Shown piece by piece: positions 51,337 through 61,463 of a stretch of DNA of 64,000 bases (position 1 is its first letter; each line of letters starts with the position of its first letter). The translations under genes and the position numbers were made by a program. The notes beneath the pieces were generated by a model. It searched no databases. It worked only from the letters and a program-made list of their open reading frames with translations, and was not told the DNA's origin. This DNA comes from Clostridium aquiflavi. Lineage in GTDB: Bacteria; Bacillota; Clostridia; Clostridiales; Clostridiaceae. The stretch covers positions 1-64,000 of the forward strand of contig NZ_JAVJAN010000007.1 in assembly GCF_031344075.1 (NCBI RefSeq), given 5' to 3'.

Positions 51337-53370
51337 CTATAATAATGCTCCCACATCTAATATTAAAGTAACTAAGCCATTACCTAATATAGTTGCTCCA
51401 ATGTACTGATCTAATCCCTTTAATGTTTCACCAAGAGGCTTAATTACGATTTCTTGTTGACCAAGTAATGAGTCTACTAGTAAACCTATAGTTTTATCAC
51501 CAACGTTTACTATTATAACAAATTTCTTTTCAGTTTCACCAGCCTCAATATCTAATGTTTCATTAAGTCTTACTAACGGAATTACATTTTCTCTATAAAT
51601 TATAACTTCTCTTCCATTACTTGTCTTTATATTTTCTTCTTTATAATCTATTACCCTATCAATAAATCCTAAAGATATGGCAAGAGTTTCTTCCCCTATC
51701 TTTACAAGTAAAGCTTGTATTATTTGTAATGTTAACGGAAGTTTTATTACAAATGTTGAGCCTTCACCCTCTTTACTAAATACATCTACTGTACCACCTA
51801 GAGATGAAATCTTTGTTTTAACAACATCCATTCCAACTCCTCTTCCAGATATATCTGTAACAACTTCATTAGTACTAAAACCTTGAGCAAAGATTAAATT
51901 CTTAATATCATTGTCTGACAATCCTTCAGTATTTATTCCCTTTTCTTCTGCTTTAGCTTTTACTCTTTCAACATTTATTCCAGCACCGTCATCTACTACT
52001 TTTATAAGTGCTTTAGTTCCTTCTTGATACGCAACTAATTTAACTGTACCAACTGGATTTTTTCCTGCTGCAATTCTATCTTCTTTAGATTCAACACCAT
52101 GATCTGCAGCATTTCTTAATAAATGTATTAATGGTTCACCAATTTCATCTATAACAGTTCTATCTAATTCAGTTTCAGCACCCTCTATGATAAAGTTTAT
52201 CTCCTTATCTAATTCTATTGAGACATCTCTTATCATTCTTGGGAATCTATTAAATACAGTATCTAATGGAAGCATTCTAATTTTCATAACTAAATCTTGA
52301 AGATCAGAAGTTGTTCTTCCTACTTGTTCTAATGTCTCATTCAATTCTGGTGATTTATGATCCATTACTATTTGTTCAAGCCTTGTCCTATAAATAACAA
52401 GCTCTGAAACCATATTCATTAAGTTATCAATTCTTACTAGATCAACTCTTACTGATTGATGAGCTTTTTTAGAATCTTTTTTAACTGAATTTGTTTTCTT
52501 TGCTCTACTTTCAGCTTTAGGTGCTGGCTTATTTTCCTTAACTTCTTGAGTTATAGGTTCAGATTTTTTTTGTTCATTTTCTTCTATTTCTTTAGCTAAA
52601 ATCTCATTATTGATTTCCACCATAGAAACTTCAACTTTTTCAACTTCTGATATATTAGTTACTATGTTAGTTATTTCTTCAATTGTATTATGTGTTACTA
52701 AGATAAAGCTTAAATCTAAATCAAAGTCTTCATTTTCTATTTCCTCAGTTGAAGGCTTAGATTTTAAGATTTCACCATGATCTTCAAGATCTTTTACAAT
52801 TAAAAAAGCTCTTGCTGATTTAAGTAGTGTATGTTCATTTATCTTGATTTTTACTTCCATTACATTGAATTCTTTTTCTTTTGCTTGTTTAATTACTGAT
52901 AAATCATATTCATTTAATTCAAACGAAGAGTCCTTATCAACAATATCTTTAATTTCAACTTCTGTTGAAATTTCTACATTTTCAGTTTCTTTTTTAATTG
53001 ATATATTTTCTAGTGCTTTTATAATATCTTCTATATCTACACTTTCTTCTGAAGAACTTTGAATATTATCTATCATTCTTTCTAATGTATCTAAGCAATC
53101 AAATAGCACAGTTACAACTTGTTGAGTTACATTTAACTCTCCATCTCTAAATTTAGCTAATACATCTTCCATTTTATGAGTTAACTCTGCAACATCATTA
53201 AATCCCATAGTGGCAGCCATACCTTTAATTGTATGTGCTACTCTAAATATTTCATTAACCTTATCATTGTCTTCTGGATTTTGTTCTAAATCTAAAAGTG
53301 ATTCATTCAAAGTTTGAAGATTATCTAAAGATTCTTCTAAAAACATAGTCATATATTGAGATGTATCCAT
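51337..53370 (-). CDS. cheA: chemotaxis histidine kinase CheA
   Basis: A 677-residue kinase with the P1 phosphotransfer domain (H46 in FRVAHTIKGMAATMGF), a P2-like region (about 160-250), a linker rich in Lys/Pro/Ser, P3 dimerisation, P4 ATP-binding motifs (PLIHLLRNAADHGVE, VDDGAGIN, GRGVGMDVVK) and the C-terminal CheW-like P5. All motifs look intact. Confidence 0.97.
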   Translation of the reverse strand: MDTSQYMTMFLEESLDNLQTLNESLLDLEQNPEDNDKVNEIFRVAHTIKGMAATMGFNDVAELTHKMEDVLAKFRDGELNVTQQVVTVLFDCLDTLERMIDNIQSSSEESVDIEDIIKALENISIKKETENVEISTEVEIKDIVDKDSSFELNEYDLSVIKQAKEKEFNVMEVKIKINEHTLLKSARAFLIVKDLEDHGEILKSKPSTEEIENEDFDLDLSFILVTHNTIEEITNIVTNISEVEKVEVSMVEINNEILAKEIEENEQKKSEPITQEVKENKPAPKAESRAKKTNSVKKDSKKAHQSVRVDLVRIDNLMNMVSELVIYRTRLEQIVMDHKSPELNETLEQVGRTTSDLQDLVMKIRMLPLDTVFNRFPRMIRDVSIELDKEINFIIEGAETELDRTVIDEIGEPLIHLLRNAADHGVESKEDRIAAGKNPVGTVKLVAYQEGTKALIKVVDDGAGINVERVKAKAEEKGINTEGLSDNDIKNLIFAQGFSTNEVVTDISGRGVGMDVVKTKISSLGGTVDVFSKEGEGSTFVIKLPLTLQIIQALLVKIGEETLAISLGFIDRVIDYKEENIKTSNGREVIIYRENVIPLVRLNETLDIEAGETEKKFVIIVNVGDKTIGLLVDSLLGQQEIVIKPLGETLKGLDQYIGATILGNGLVTLILDVGALL

Positions 53371-53381
53371 ATTATCCCTCC

Positions 53382-54149
53382 TTATATCTTTTTATAAATA
53401 AAGGTAGATGCTTTTTCAAAACCATATTCTTTATAATTATAAATGCTTTCAGTAGCACCAACAAATAAAAGTCCACCTTTTTTTAATGAATTACTAAATC
53501 TTCTATAAATATTCTCTTTAGTATCATTATTAAAATAAATAACAACATTTCTACAGATTATTAAATCAAAGTTAGTATCATATCTATCTAAAATCAAATC
53601 ATGCTTCTTAAAAGTAACCATTGATTTGATTTTATTACTTATATAGTATTTATCGCCCTTATTCTCAAAATATTTACTTAAATCCTGATTTTTAATGTTT
53701 TTTATTTCATTATTAGTATATTCACCTATTTTAGCTTTAGATAAAATTGTATTATCTATATCTGTAGCAATTATGTTGTGTCTTCCTCTTGGAGCTATTT
53801 TATCTAACATCATTGAGATAGTATAAGGTTCACAACCAATTGAACATGCAGCACTCCAAATTTTTAAATTAGGATTATTAGGTAATAAATCTTTTGTTAT
53901 TCTCTTTTCTAAATCATCAAATAATTCTGGATTTCTAAAAAACTCTGTAACATTTATTGTTATAAAATCTAAAAACTTTTGTCTTTGAACTGGATCACTT
54001 TTTATAACTTTAGTGTATTCATCCAAAGATTTAATTCCAACTCTACTCATCAAGCTATCAATTCTTCTATTAAGTTGATCTGGTTTATATGCTGATAAAT
54101 TTATACCTAATTCTTTATGAACCCATTTATGAAAACCATTAAAATCCAT
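53382..54149 (-). CDS. cheR: chemoreceptor methyltransferase CheR
   Basis: A 255-residue SAM-dependent glutamate methyltransferase: an N-terminal helical domain, ITINVTEFFRNPELFDDLEK, WSAACSIGCEPYTISMML (SAM-binding) and FDLIICRNVVIYFNNDTKEN with the catalytic loop. It lies between cheB and cheA. Confidence 0.96.
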   Translation of the reverse strand: MDFNGFHKWVHKELGINLSAYKPDQLNRRIDSLMSRVGIKSLDEYTKVIKSDPVQRQKFLDFITINVTEFFRNPELFDDLEKRITKDLLPNNPNLKIWSAACSIGCEPYTISMMLDKIAPRGRHNIIATDIDNTILSKAKIGEYTNNEIKNIKNQDLSKYFENKGDKYYISNKIKSMVTFKKHDLILDRYDTNFDLIICRNVVIYFNNDTKENIYRRFSNSLKKGGLLFVGATESIYNYKEYGFEKASTFIYKKI

Positions 54150-54158
54150 ACTTTCCTC

Positions 54159-55265
54159 CTAACGTTTTTTTACAATTTTAGTTACTTCATCACATATATT
54201 ATTAAGTGGTAAAACTAAATCTACTTTACCTGTTTCAAATGCAGCTTTAGGCATTCCGTAAATAGTACAAGTTGATTCATCTTCTGATATTGTAATTCCA
54301 CCATAATCTTTTATATTGCTTGTACCTTTAGCTCCATCTCTACCCATTCCTGTTAAAACTACAGATATTAAATTACCTCTGTATGCTTTTATAGCTGAAT
54401 CAAAAAGTTTATCTACAGCTGGTCTAACTCCCCATATTGGATCTTCCTCATTAAGATGAATTTTCCCATCTGTACCAACGGTCATATGATAACCACCCTT
54501 AGCAATATATATCACATTACTTTCTATTTTTAAGCCTTCTTCACCCTCTACGACTTTAAGATTACATATCTTATCTAATCTCTCAGAAAAAGCTTTTGTG
54601 AATCCTTGTGGCATATGTTGAACAACAAATATTGGTACTCCAATATTTGCTTCAAACTTAGTTAATAATTGTTGAAGTGCCTTAGGACCACCAGTAGATG
54701 CACCAATAACAATAGCATCAATTCTCTTATTTTTAATTGTAACCATATTTATATGTTCAGATTTTTTAAAATCTTTTACTTTTGTGTCGTTATACAAATT
54801 AGTATTTTTTATTATAGTCTTAGAAGTATCTATTGATTTATTGCTTGTTCTAATTCTTATACCTCTTTTAGATATACTCTTAATTTTTTCAATAAGATTT
54901 TCTTGAACTTTTCTTATGTCTAAAGATATACTTCCTGATGGTTTAGTAACAAAATCAATTGCTCCATTTTCTAAACATTCCATTGTTTTTTCTGAACCTT
55001 TTGTTGTCAAACTACTTAACATTATTATTGAATAGTTCTTATTTTTTTTATGTAATTCTTTTAATGTTTCTAATCCATCCATTTCAGGCATTTCTAAATC
55101 CAATGTTATAATATCTGGATTAAACTTATCAACTTTTTCAATAAGTTCTTTTCCGTTTCTTAATTTAGCTACAACTTCTATTTCATTGTCTTCTTCTATT
55201 ATTTCTGATATCATTTTTCTCATGAAAGCAGAGTCATCAACAACTATAACTTTTATTTTACTCAA
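54159..55265 (-). CDS. cheB: chemoreceptor methylesterase/deamidase CheB
   Basis: A receiver domain (D10-D11, phospho-acceptor D56 in IITLDLEMPEMDG) is joined to a methylesterase domain with the Ser-His-Asp triad in GASTGGPKALQQ, VQHMPQGFTKAF and TGMGRDGAKG. The best start is a TTG at 55265, six bases after AGAGGTG; an earlier ATG at 55292 lies inside cheD and has no binding site. Length 368 residues. Confidence 0.95.
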   Translation of the reverse strand: MSKIKVIVVDDSAFMRKMISEIIEEDNEIEVVAKLRNGKELIEKVDKFNPDIITLDLEMPEMDGLETLKELHKKNKNYSIIMLSSLTTKGSEKTMECLENGAIDFVTKPSGSISLDIRKVQENLIEKIKSISKRGIRIRTSNKSIDTSKTIIKNTNLYNDTKVKDFKKSEHINMVTIKNKRIDAIVIGASTGGPKALQQLLTKFEANIGVPIFVVQHMPQGFTKAFSERLDKICNLKVVEGEEGLKIESNVIYIAKGGYHMTVGTDGKIHLNEEDPIWGVRPAVDKLFDSAIKAYRGNLISVVLTGMGRDGAKGTSNIKDYGGITISEDESTCTIYGMPKAAFETGKVDLVLPLNNICDEVTKIVKKR

Positions 55266-55278
55266 TGTATTCACCTCT

Positions 55279-55767
55279 TTATAATTCCACAATTCCTATC
55301 CCCACTATTTTTAGTGTAACTTTGCCATCTAAAGCATCTAAAATCATGGTTCTTCCTTTGTTTCCGCCTACATCTTCGGCAATTATTTGAATTCTTTCTT
55401 CACTTAATGATTTCTTTACAGCTTGTATATTTCTCTTTCCTATGTCACCAACCATACTTTTGTCTGAAAAACTAAACATAGAAGCTCCACCAGCTATTTT
55501 AGCTATTAAATTCCTCTTTTGACAACCTTTTGCTTCCATTTTTTTTATTAACAACGGAATTGCTAAATCAGCAAATTTCATTGGATTTGTCACATTTTTA
55601 AATTGTGTGCTATCAGGAAGCATTATATGAGATAATCCTGCTAGCTTGCTTCTTCTATCATATAATGCTATCCCTATGCATGAGCCTAAGCCTATTGTCA
55701 TTATTTTACCTGGTGAAGATACTAGATTTAAATCTGCTATTCCAACTTTAACGTCTGTATTCTCCAT
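55279..55767 (-). CDS. cheD: chemoreceptor glutamine deamidase CheD
   Basis: A 162-residue deamidase with the catalytic Cys in TIGLGSCIGIALYDR and the His in LSHIMLPDS. CheD deamidates receptors and activates CheC. The start follows GGGGGTAAA; it is located between cheW and cheB. Confidence 0.95.
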   Translation of the reverse strand: MENTDVKVGIADLNLVSSPGKIMTIGLGSCIGIALYDRRSKLAGLSHIMLPDSTQFKNVTNPMKFADLAIPLLIKKMEAKGCQKRNLIAKIAGGASMFSFSDKSMVGDIGKRNIQAVKKSLSEERIQIIAEDVGGNKGRTMILDALDGKVTLKIVGIGIVEL

Positions 55768-55775
55768 TTTACCCC

Positions 55776-56225
55776 CTAAAATATACTTTGTTCTTCCTCT
55801 ATAGATAAAATTTTATCTACATCTAAAAGTATTACTATATTCTTATCTAATCTTATCAAACCATTAATATAACTTCTTGATAATGTAGTTGTTATTTCAG
55901 GAGAAACCTCTATTAATTTACTATCAATATCTTTTACTTCATAAACATTTTCTACAATTATTCCAAACTTGTTATTGTCTTTTTTTACAACTATTATTTT
56001 TTTTTCTTCTGATTGTTCATCATTTCCTAGATTAAACTTTGTTGATAAGCTTATTATAGGTAATATGCTTTCTTGATAATTAATAACCCCTTTTACAAAT
56101 CTAGGTGAATCTGGAAGAATTGTTGGTTCTTCATATCCTAAAATTCTTTCTATATCTTTTATATCAGAAGCATAATATTCATTATTCAAACCAAATATTA
56201 ATATCTTCATTTCATTCATTGACAT
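55776..56225 (-). CDS. second CheW-like coupling protein
   Basis: A 149-residue CheW-domain protein: ILIFGLNNEYYASDIKDIER, SPRFVKGVINYQESILPIIS and GIIVENVYEVKDID. It diverges from the first CheW (49916-50311), so it may couple a different receptor set. GGAGG precedes the ATG. Confidence 0.9.
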   Translation of the reverse strand: MSMNEMKILIFGLNNEYYASDIKDIERILGYEEPTILPDSPRFVKGVINYQESILPIISLSTKFNLGNDEQSEEKKIIVVKKDNNKFGIIVENVYEVKDIDSKLIEVSPEITTTLSRSYINGLIRLDKNIVILLDVDKILSIEEEQSIF

Positions 56226-56239
56226 TATACCTTGACCTC

Positions 56240-58204
56240 CTACAATAGAAATTTATCTACTACTATCATTCCATCTTTTCCTAAATACGCTTTTACATTT
56301 TTTGATGCTACATCTAATGTAAATTGTTTTTCACCAAAACAAAAAACTGTATTTTGATATGCTATATCTGCTGTTATAACTCCTTTTTTAGATACTTCTA
56401 ACCTAGTAAGTACGCCAGCTATACTTCCAACAGTCTTTAACTTAATTTCATCTTTGGCATGTAGTATTCCACCCCTACACACTGCTCCAGCTTGTGTAAA
56501 TTCAATACTGTTTAAAGATGTTATTTTCGATACATATTGTCCTTTTCCAGTTATAAATATACTACCAGATGCTTCTATTGTAGAGTCTTGAGCATAGTCC
56601 ATATACACATCTACTGGAATAACTATTTCTTCTTCTAATACTTCTATTTCATTTACTATCATATCTTTCAGCTCATAAAGCTCAGAATATTTTTTTATTT
56701 TTATAGGACCTAATCCTAGAATTTTTTTTCTAATAAAAGCTATCATATCATTATCAGTTGAGCTATTATTTTTCTCAAAACTTACTATAAGCATTGATAA
56801 TCTAGGAATATTTTTAAATTTGCTTTCTATTAATATTTTAATAATTTCTCCATCTGATTGATTATTATCTAAAATATTCTTATCTTTTATTTGTTTTGTG
56901 TAACTAATTAAAGACTCTATTATACTATCGTACTGTTTTAATATTTCTAAATGCTTTTTTTTATCAATATCATTTGCGCCTGCACTTACTTTTGAATTCA
57001 GTATATTGGCATATATGTTAACTTGTCCACTTGCTATGATAGTCGCTTCTTCTACATTTTTTCTTACTGTTACTGAATTTCCTGCTTTTACTTGCGTTCC
57101 ACTCTTTATGCTTCCACTTATTTCAACATCTCCAATAAAATCTATGTTCCCAGTTTTTATATCTACATCTTTTAATTCATATATTTTATTGACACTGTAA
57201 ACTCCAGATTTACATGATGGTCTTCCTTCTATTGTTGAAATAACTTTGTTCTCCTCTAGCTTACATCCAGAACCAATTTTTATATTTATTTTTTTCGTTG
57301 TTTTTCTCTTGATTTCTTTTCCAAAGATATTCTTTCCATCTTTACCTTGTATCCCTTCTACTTTTTCTGCTAGTATCTGTCCAGCGCTTATATTAGATAT
57401 TGAATACATATTTCTATAATCTATCTTTGCATTTTCATCTTTTAAAATTTTCTTTTTATCACTTTCAAAAAATACTTTAACTGTATCAGGAATATCTTCT
57501 ACAACTTTATCACCTTGAGCAATTAATTCATTGCTAACGCAATCATCTTTACTTATTTCCTTTATTCTATCATTTAGTAATCCATAAACAATATTATTCT
57601 CTTTTAAAATTGTTAATAGTTCATCATAGGTATATTTAGGTGGATATTCACCTTTTTTCTTTTTTGTTTCTAATTTAAGATCTCTACAACATGATTTATC
57701 GACTAACTCAAAGGAATATTCAGGAAAATAATTTATTGTTATATATGCTTCCATTTTCTCTTCTGAAGTAGTTATATCTATTTTTCTACTACTTTCTTTT
57801 GTCACATATTTAACTTCTATATTATCTAAAGCAGTAACTGCTGTTTTTGATGTACATTCTTCTCCATTTATTAAAAGTTTAATTCCATTACATGGATGTA
57901 TCATTACAGTTTCATTAGATTCATAGTCTAAGTTTTCAATTATTATTTCCCCATTTTCTACTTTTATCCCTTTATGAGTTTCATTTTCTTTATTACTCAA
58001 TTTTTCATCTACTGTTAAGTCATTAATTTTATTAATTTTATTAATTTCATTAACTTTAGAAACTTCTATTTTTACTTTTTTCTTAAAAAAAATATTTTTT
58101 TGAGCAATAATAGTATATTCTAAGCACTCTTTTGGTACTTTTAATTCATTTGATGCTTTTTCAAGACATCCTTCTAATGTTGTAGCTGAAAATATTAAAC
58201 TCAT
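56240..58204 (-). CDS. fapA: FapA / DUF342 family protein
   Basis: A 654-residue protein. It begins with an N-terminal Jag_N-like small domain (TLEGCLEKASNELKVPKECL), has a FapA middle part with IYELKDVDIKTGNIDFIGDV and VEISGSIKSGTQVKAGNSVT (a right-handed beta-helix repeat), and a coiled coil. The family occurs in flagellar and chemotaxis operons; a biochemical function is not established. The ATG at 58204 has AGGGG 9 bases upstream; the TTG three codons before overlaps it. It is the first gene of the che operon. Confidence 0.85.
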   Translation of the reverse strand: MSLIFSATTLEGCLEKASNELKVPKECLEYTIIAQKNIFFKKKVKIEVSKVNEINKINKINDLTVDEKLSNKENETHKGIKVENGEIIIENLDYESNETVMIHPCNGIKLLINGEECTSKTAVTALDNIEVKYVTKESSRKIDITTSEEKMEAYITINYFPEYSFELVDKSCCRDLKLETKKKKGEYPPKYTYDELLTILKENNIVYGLLNDRIKEISKDDCVSNELIAQGDKVVEDIPDTVKVFFESDKKKILKDENAKIDYRNMYSISNISAGQILAEKVEGIQGKDGKNIFGKEIKRKTTKKINIKIGSGCKLEENKVISTIEGRPSCKSGVYSVNKIYELKDVDIKTGNIDFIGDVEISGSIKSGTQVKAGNSVTVRKNVEEATIIASGQVNIYANILNSKVSAGANDIDKKKHLEILKQYDSIIESLISYTKQIKDKNILDNNQSDGEIIKILIESKFKNIPRLSMLIVSFEKNNSSTDNDMIAFIRKKILGLGPIKIKKYSELYELKDMIVNEIEVLEEEIVIPVDVYMDYAQDSTIEASGSIFITGKGQYVSKITSLNSIEFTQAGAVCRGGILHAKDEIKLKTVGSIAGVLTRLEVSKKGVITADIAYQNTVFCFGEKQFTLDVASKNVKAYLGKDGMIVVDKFLL

Positions 58205-58283
58205 AAAATTCAACCCCTATAAAAAATAATCTTTTTTTTAGTATATCATATAGGAAAATAATTTTATATATAATACACTGTAA

Positions 58284-59087
58284 TTAATTACTTTTAATGT
58301 AACTAATAATCTTATTATTATAATATTTAATCAGCTTGTTAATAATTTCATTATTTTTTATCTTTATTGAATCAACTTGATTTATTGGCAATATTTTTGG
58401 AGATGTTCCTGATATAAACATACCATCTAACTTTTTTATATCAGAGTATTTATAACTCACCTCTTCTACCTTTATGCCATTTTCAATAGCTATATCTATT
58501 ATTTCTCCTCTAGTTACTCCAGGTAACACTGCTTTAACTGGTGATGTTAATAAAACATCATCCTTTATCATAAATATATTTGATTTACTGCCTTCAGTTA
58601 TATATCCATTTCTGTCGACTAATATAGCCTCATACGCATTACTTTCTTTTATTTTAATATTTACTTTTTCTCTAAAGCTTAAATTAACTATTTTTGCATT
58701 TGGATTATCTCTTTCACCAAAATATAAAATAGTTTTTACTCCATTTTGATACATTTTTTCATTTGGATATGAATGATTAATAAAGAATATTCTCATTACT
58801 TTTTCATTTACATTATAGGTGATTTTTACATTCCCCTCTAATTTCTCATTTTCTCTAACTAAATTTTCTATATCTTTTCTTATTTTAAAATTTTCTAAAC
58901 AACAATCAACATTTATAAGTTTAAATGAGTTCTCCATTCTCAATAAATGATTTTCTAAAAATAATGGCTTTCCATGGATTATTCTTAGAACTTCATATAT
59001 CACTTTTCCTGATGTTTCAATATCTTTTAAACTATTTATTCCTTTTATCTTAGAGTTTTCAACAAAAAATTTATTAATTGCTTCCAT
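58284..59087 (-). CDS. class IV PLP aminotransferase (BCAT / PabC / D-amino acid type)
   Basis: A 267-residue fold-type IV enzyme: YEVLRIIHGKPLFLENHLLR, the PLP-binding Lys region NLSFREKVNIKIKESNAYEA, ITEGSKSNIFMIKDDVLLTS, AVLPGVTRGEIIDIA and SGTSPKILPI. It could be a branched-chain, D-alanine or aminodeoxychorismate enzyme; the sequence does not decide. The ATG at 59087 follows AGAAGGGGC; longer forms would overlap the upstream gene. Confidence 0.8.
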   Translation of the reverse strand: MEAINKFFVENSKIKGINSLKDIETSGKVIYEVLRIIHGKPLFLENHLLRMENSFKLINVDCCLENFKIRKDIENLVRENEKLEGNVKITYNVNEKVMRIFFINHSYPNEKMYQNGVKTILYFGERDNPNAKIVNLSFREKVNIKIKESNAYEAILVDRNGYITEGSKSNIFMIKDDVLLTSPVKAVLPGVTRGEIIDIAIENGIKVEEVSYKYSDIKKLDGMFISGTSPKILPINQVDSIKIKNNEIINKLIKYYNNKIISYIKSN

Positions 59088-59113
59088 ACTACATGCCCCT
59101 TCTATACCGGAAA

Positions 59114-59758
59114 TTATTTCCACCTTAATATTTCTATATCATGATTTTTCTTATAATTAATCAGATATGGCTTTCCAACCAAATCTAAAAGTGGTTTATC
59201 TGATAATGAATCTGAAAACATATATGACTCTTTAAAATCCACATCTATTTTTTCTTCTTTAAGTACCTCTTTTAATCTTCTTACCTTTTCTTCACCTTTA
59301 CAGTTAAATCCATCCATTTGCCTTAAGAACTTTCCATCACTAAATTTAAATTTAGTTCCTATTACTCTATCCACTTCTTTAACACTATAAAATTTATTTA
59401 TATAAAATTCAGGTGATGCTGATATTAAATATATATCATACCCTTCAGATTTAAGTTTTTTCATCATATCCATAGCATCACTATATAAAAGATTGCTTAG
59501 TTTTTCTGTATAAAAACTTTCAACAACTTTATCTAATTCATCTTCACTTATTCCATCTATAAACTTTAAGAACTTCTCTTTCACCATTTTTTCATCATAA
59601 AATTTCAATAAATACATTATTCCACAGTATAGTGCTCTTGGTAAAAATCTAATAGCCTTTATATCTTTCTTTATATAATACTTAAAAAACTCCATAAGTG
59701 TTTCTTTTTTTGTAATTGTATAATCTATATCAAAAATTGCAATTTTTTTCATATCCAA
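59114..59758 (-). CDS. HAD-IB family phosphatase (SerB-like)
   Basis: A 214-residue HAD hydrolase: motif I IFDIDYTIT (with the nucleophilic Asp), motif II LISAS, motif IV MFSDSLSDKPLLDLVG and a helical cap. Matches the PSPase-like HAD-IB group; the substrate is unknown (phosphoserine or another small phosphate). The start is probably a TTG at 59758, 7 bases after AAGGAG. Adjacent to the class IV aminotransferase. Confidence 0.85.
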   Translation of the reverse strand: MDMKKIAIFDIDYTITKKETLMEFFKYYIKKDIKAIRFLPRALYCGIMYLLKFYDEKMVKEKFLKFIDGISEDELDKVVESFYTEKLSNLLYSDAMDMMKKLKSEGYDIYLISASPEFYINKFYSVKEVDRVIGTKFKFSDGKFLRQMDGFNCKGEEKVRRLKEVLKEEKIDVDFKESYMFSDSLSDKPLLDLVGKPYLINYKKNHDIEILRWK

Positions 59759-59800
59759 ATTCTTTCTCCTTAATTATAATTGCTATAAAACACGCTTTGT

Positions 59801-59858
59801 TAGTTTAAAGTTAAGAGCTAAGAGTTGATAGTTCTCACCTCTTAATTCCACCCCTCTA
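59801..59858. repeat. degenerate copy of the GAGAGT-type repeat
   Basis: TTAGTTTAAAGTTAAGAGC followed by TAAGAGTTGATAGTTCTCAC resembles the arms of the MITE-like element at 44445-44582 (TTTAGTTGAGAGT...), with several changes. It lies in the 217-base gap between two metabolic genes, which otherwise holds only a terminator. Confidence 0.45.
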
Positions 59859-59916
59859 TAATCTTAGATTTTATCACCCCTTTAGCCTAGAAAGATTCTA
59901 TATAATAATTTTCTTC

Positions 59917-59951
59917 AAAAAAACCCCATGTTTTCAACAAGAGGTTTTTTT
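59917..59951. terminator. bidirectional terminator after the class I aminotransferase gene
   Basis: AAAAAAACCCC (59917-59927) and GAGGTTTTTTT (59941-59951) form a stem of about 10 bp with A and T runs on both sides, 24 bases after the gene's stop codon. Confidence 0.85.
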
Positions 59952-59975
59952 AAATATTACTATATTAAAATCTAT

Positions 59976-61169
59976 CTACTTTATTTTACTTAAGAATATA
60001 GATAATCTATCTATCCCCTTTTCTATTATATCCATTGATGTTGCATATGATAGTCTTATATAATTTTCTAATCCAAATCCACTACCTGGTATAACAGCCA
60101 CTTTTTCTTCTTCTAAAAGTACCTTTGAAAATTCAACTGAATTAATTATATTATGCCCTTTAAAAGTGGTATTTAAATATTTTTCTATATTAACCATTAT
60201 ATAAAATGCACCATTCGGTCTTAAAATTGAAAGCTCATCTATTTTGCTTAATTTATCTAGCATAAAGTTTCTTCTACTCTCAAACTCCTTCACCATCTTA
60301 TCTACTTCTTCTTCAGAACCAGTAAGAGCTTCTATTGAAGCATATTGAGTTATAGAGTTAACATTTGATGTCATATGACTTTGAATACTAGTCATAAGTT
60401 TAGTTATTTTTTCATCAGCAGCAACATATCCTAGTCTCCAACCTGTCATAGCATATGTTTTTGATACTCCATTTATAACTATTGTTCTTTTATATGAATC
60501 TTCATTTAAACTTGCTATACTTATATGTTCTTCATTATCATATATTAATTTTTCATATATTTCATCTGAAATTATAAATAAATCATGTCTTTTAGCAAAA
60601 TCCGCAATTTCTTTAAGTTCTTCTTCATGATAAATAGTTCCTGTTGGATTATTAGGACTATTTAATAATATTGCTTTTGTCTTACTAGTAACACATTTTT
60701 CTAAATCTTCTATTGTATATTTATAATTGTTTTCTTTTATAGTCTCTACAAAAACGGGGACTCCATCTGCTAATTTAACAAGTTCAGGATAGCTTACCCA
60801 ATAAGGTACAGGAATAAGCACTTCGTCTCCAGGATTTAAAATTGCCATAAATACATTAGCTAAACATTGTTTTGCACCTGTAGATATAGTTATTTGACTT
60901 GGTTTATATTCTAAATTATTATCTTTCTTAAACTTTTCACAAATAACTTCTTTTAATTCTAATATTCCACCTGCTGGAGTATACTTTGTTTTACCTTCCT
61001 CCATAGCTTTTATAGCAGCATTGATAATATTTTGTGGTGTATTGAAATCAGGTTCTCCTGCTCCAAAACTAACCACATCTACGCCCTCATTTTTTAATGC
61101 CTTTGCTTTTGCTGTAATTTCCAAAGTAATTGATGGACTAATATTTTCTGCTTTTTTAGATAGTTCCAT
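59976..61169 (-). CDS. class I/II PLP aminotransferase (aspartate aminotransferase type)
   Basis: A 397-residue fold-type I enzyme: SFGAGEPDFNTP, LLNSPNNPTGTIYHEEEL, FIISDEIYEKLIYD, NGVSKTYAMTGWRLGY with the PLP lysine, and VIPGSGFG. Similar to Bacillus aspartate aminotransferase (AspB). The ATG at 61169 lies 4 bases after GGGGGAAAG; an in-frame ATG five codons earlier overlaps that site. Confidence 0.92.
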   Translation of the reverse strand: MELSKKAENISPSITLEITAKAKALKNEGVDVVSFGAGEPDFNTPQNIINAAIKAMEEGKTKYTPAGGILELKEVICEKFKKDNNLEYKPSQITISTGAKQCLANVFMAILNPGDEVLIPVPYWVSYPELVKLADGVPVFVETIKENNYKYTIEDLEKCVTSKTKAILLNSPNNPTGTIYHEEELKEIADFAKRHDLFIISDEIYEKLIYDNEEHISIASLNEDSYKRTIVINGVSKTYAMTGWRLGYVAADEKITKLMTSIQSHMTSNVNSITQYASIEALTGSEEEVDKMVKEFESRRNFMLDKLSKIDELSILRPNGAFYIMVNIEKYLNTTFKGHNIINSVEFSKVLLEEEKVAVIPGSGFGLENYIRLSYATSMDIIEKGIDRLSIFLSKIK

Positions 61170-61463
61170 TTTTCTTTCCCCCATTTATTACATATTATGC
61201 ATTAGTATTAATATTATATACAATAAAATATAACATTAATACTTTGAGTTGTAAATTAAAAAAATCGTCAAAGCGACTTTAGATTCGTCGGTTCTTTTAG
61301 CCATACACCCTTTCTAAACGCAGTGCATGTAATATTAATTCTCTAAATAATAAAATAGACTTTAGTAATGTTACTAAAGTCTATAAAAATATTATAGGAA
61401 CATATAAGAAAATAATAGATCAAATATACACGTATACTGAGGTATTATTTTTTTAAATGTGAC
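61170..61463 (-). other. spacer with hairpins before the aminotransferase gene
   Basis: No gene. On the minus strand, after a strong hairpin at 61355-61384, there is a possible structured RNA: GCGTTTAGA pairs with TCTAAA(GT)CGC around GGGTGTATGG and AGAACC, followed by TTTGACGA and seven T (about 61260-61322). This could be an attenuator or a small RNA for the aminotransferase. It matches no riboswitch I know. Confidence 0.4.
61355..61384 (-). terminator. terminator of the DUF1292 gene
   Basis: Perfect 14-bp inverted repeat ATAGACTTTAGTAA / TTACTAAAGTCTAT with a 2-base centre; on the minus strand TTTTATTATT follows. It lies about 80 bases after the DUF1292 stop codon. Confidence 0.75.

Noticed and set aside
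61240..61345. T-box or known riboswitch before the aminotransferase
   Set aside because: AAAGGGTGTATGG resembles the T-box AGGGTGG only loosely, no stem I or specifier region is seen, and no known aptamer core fits.
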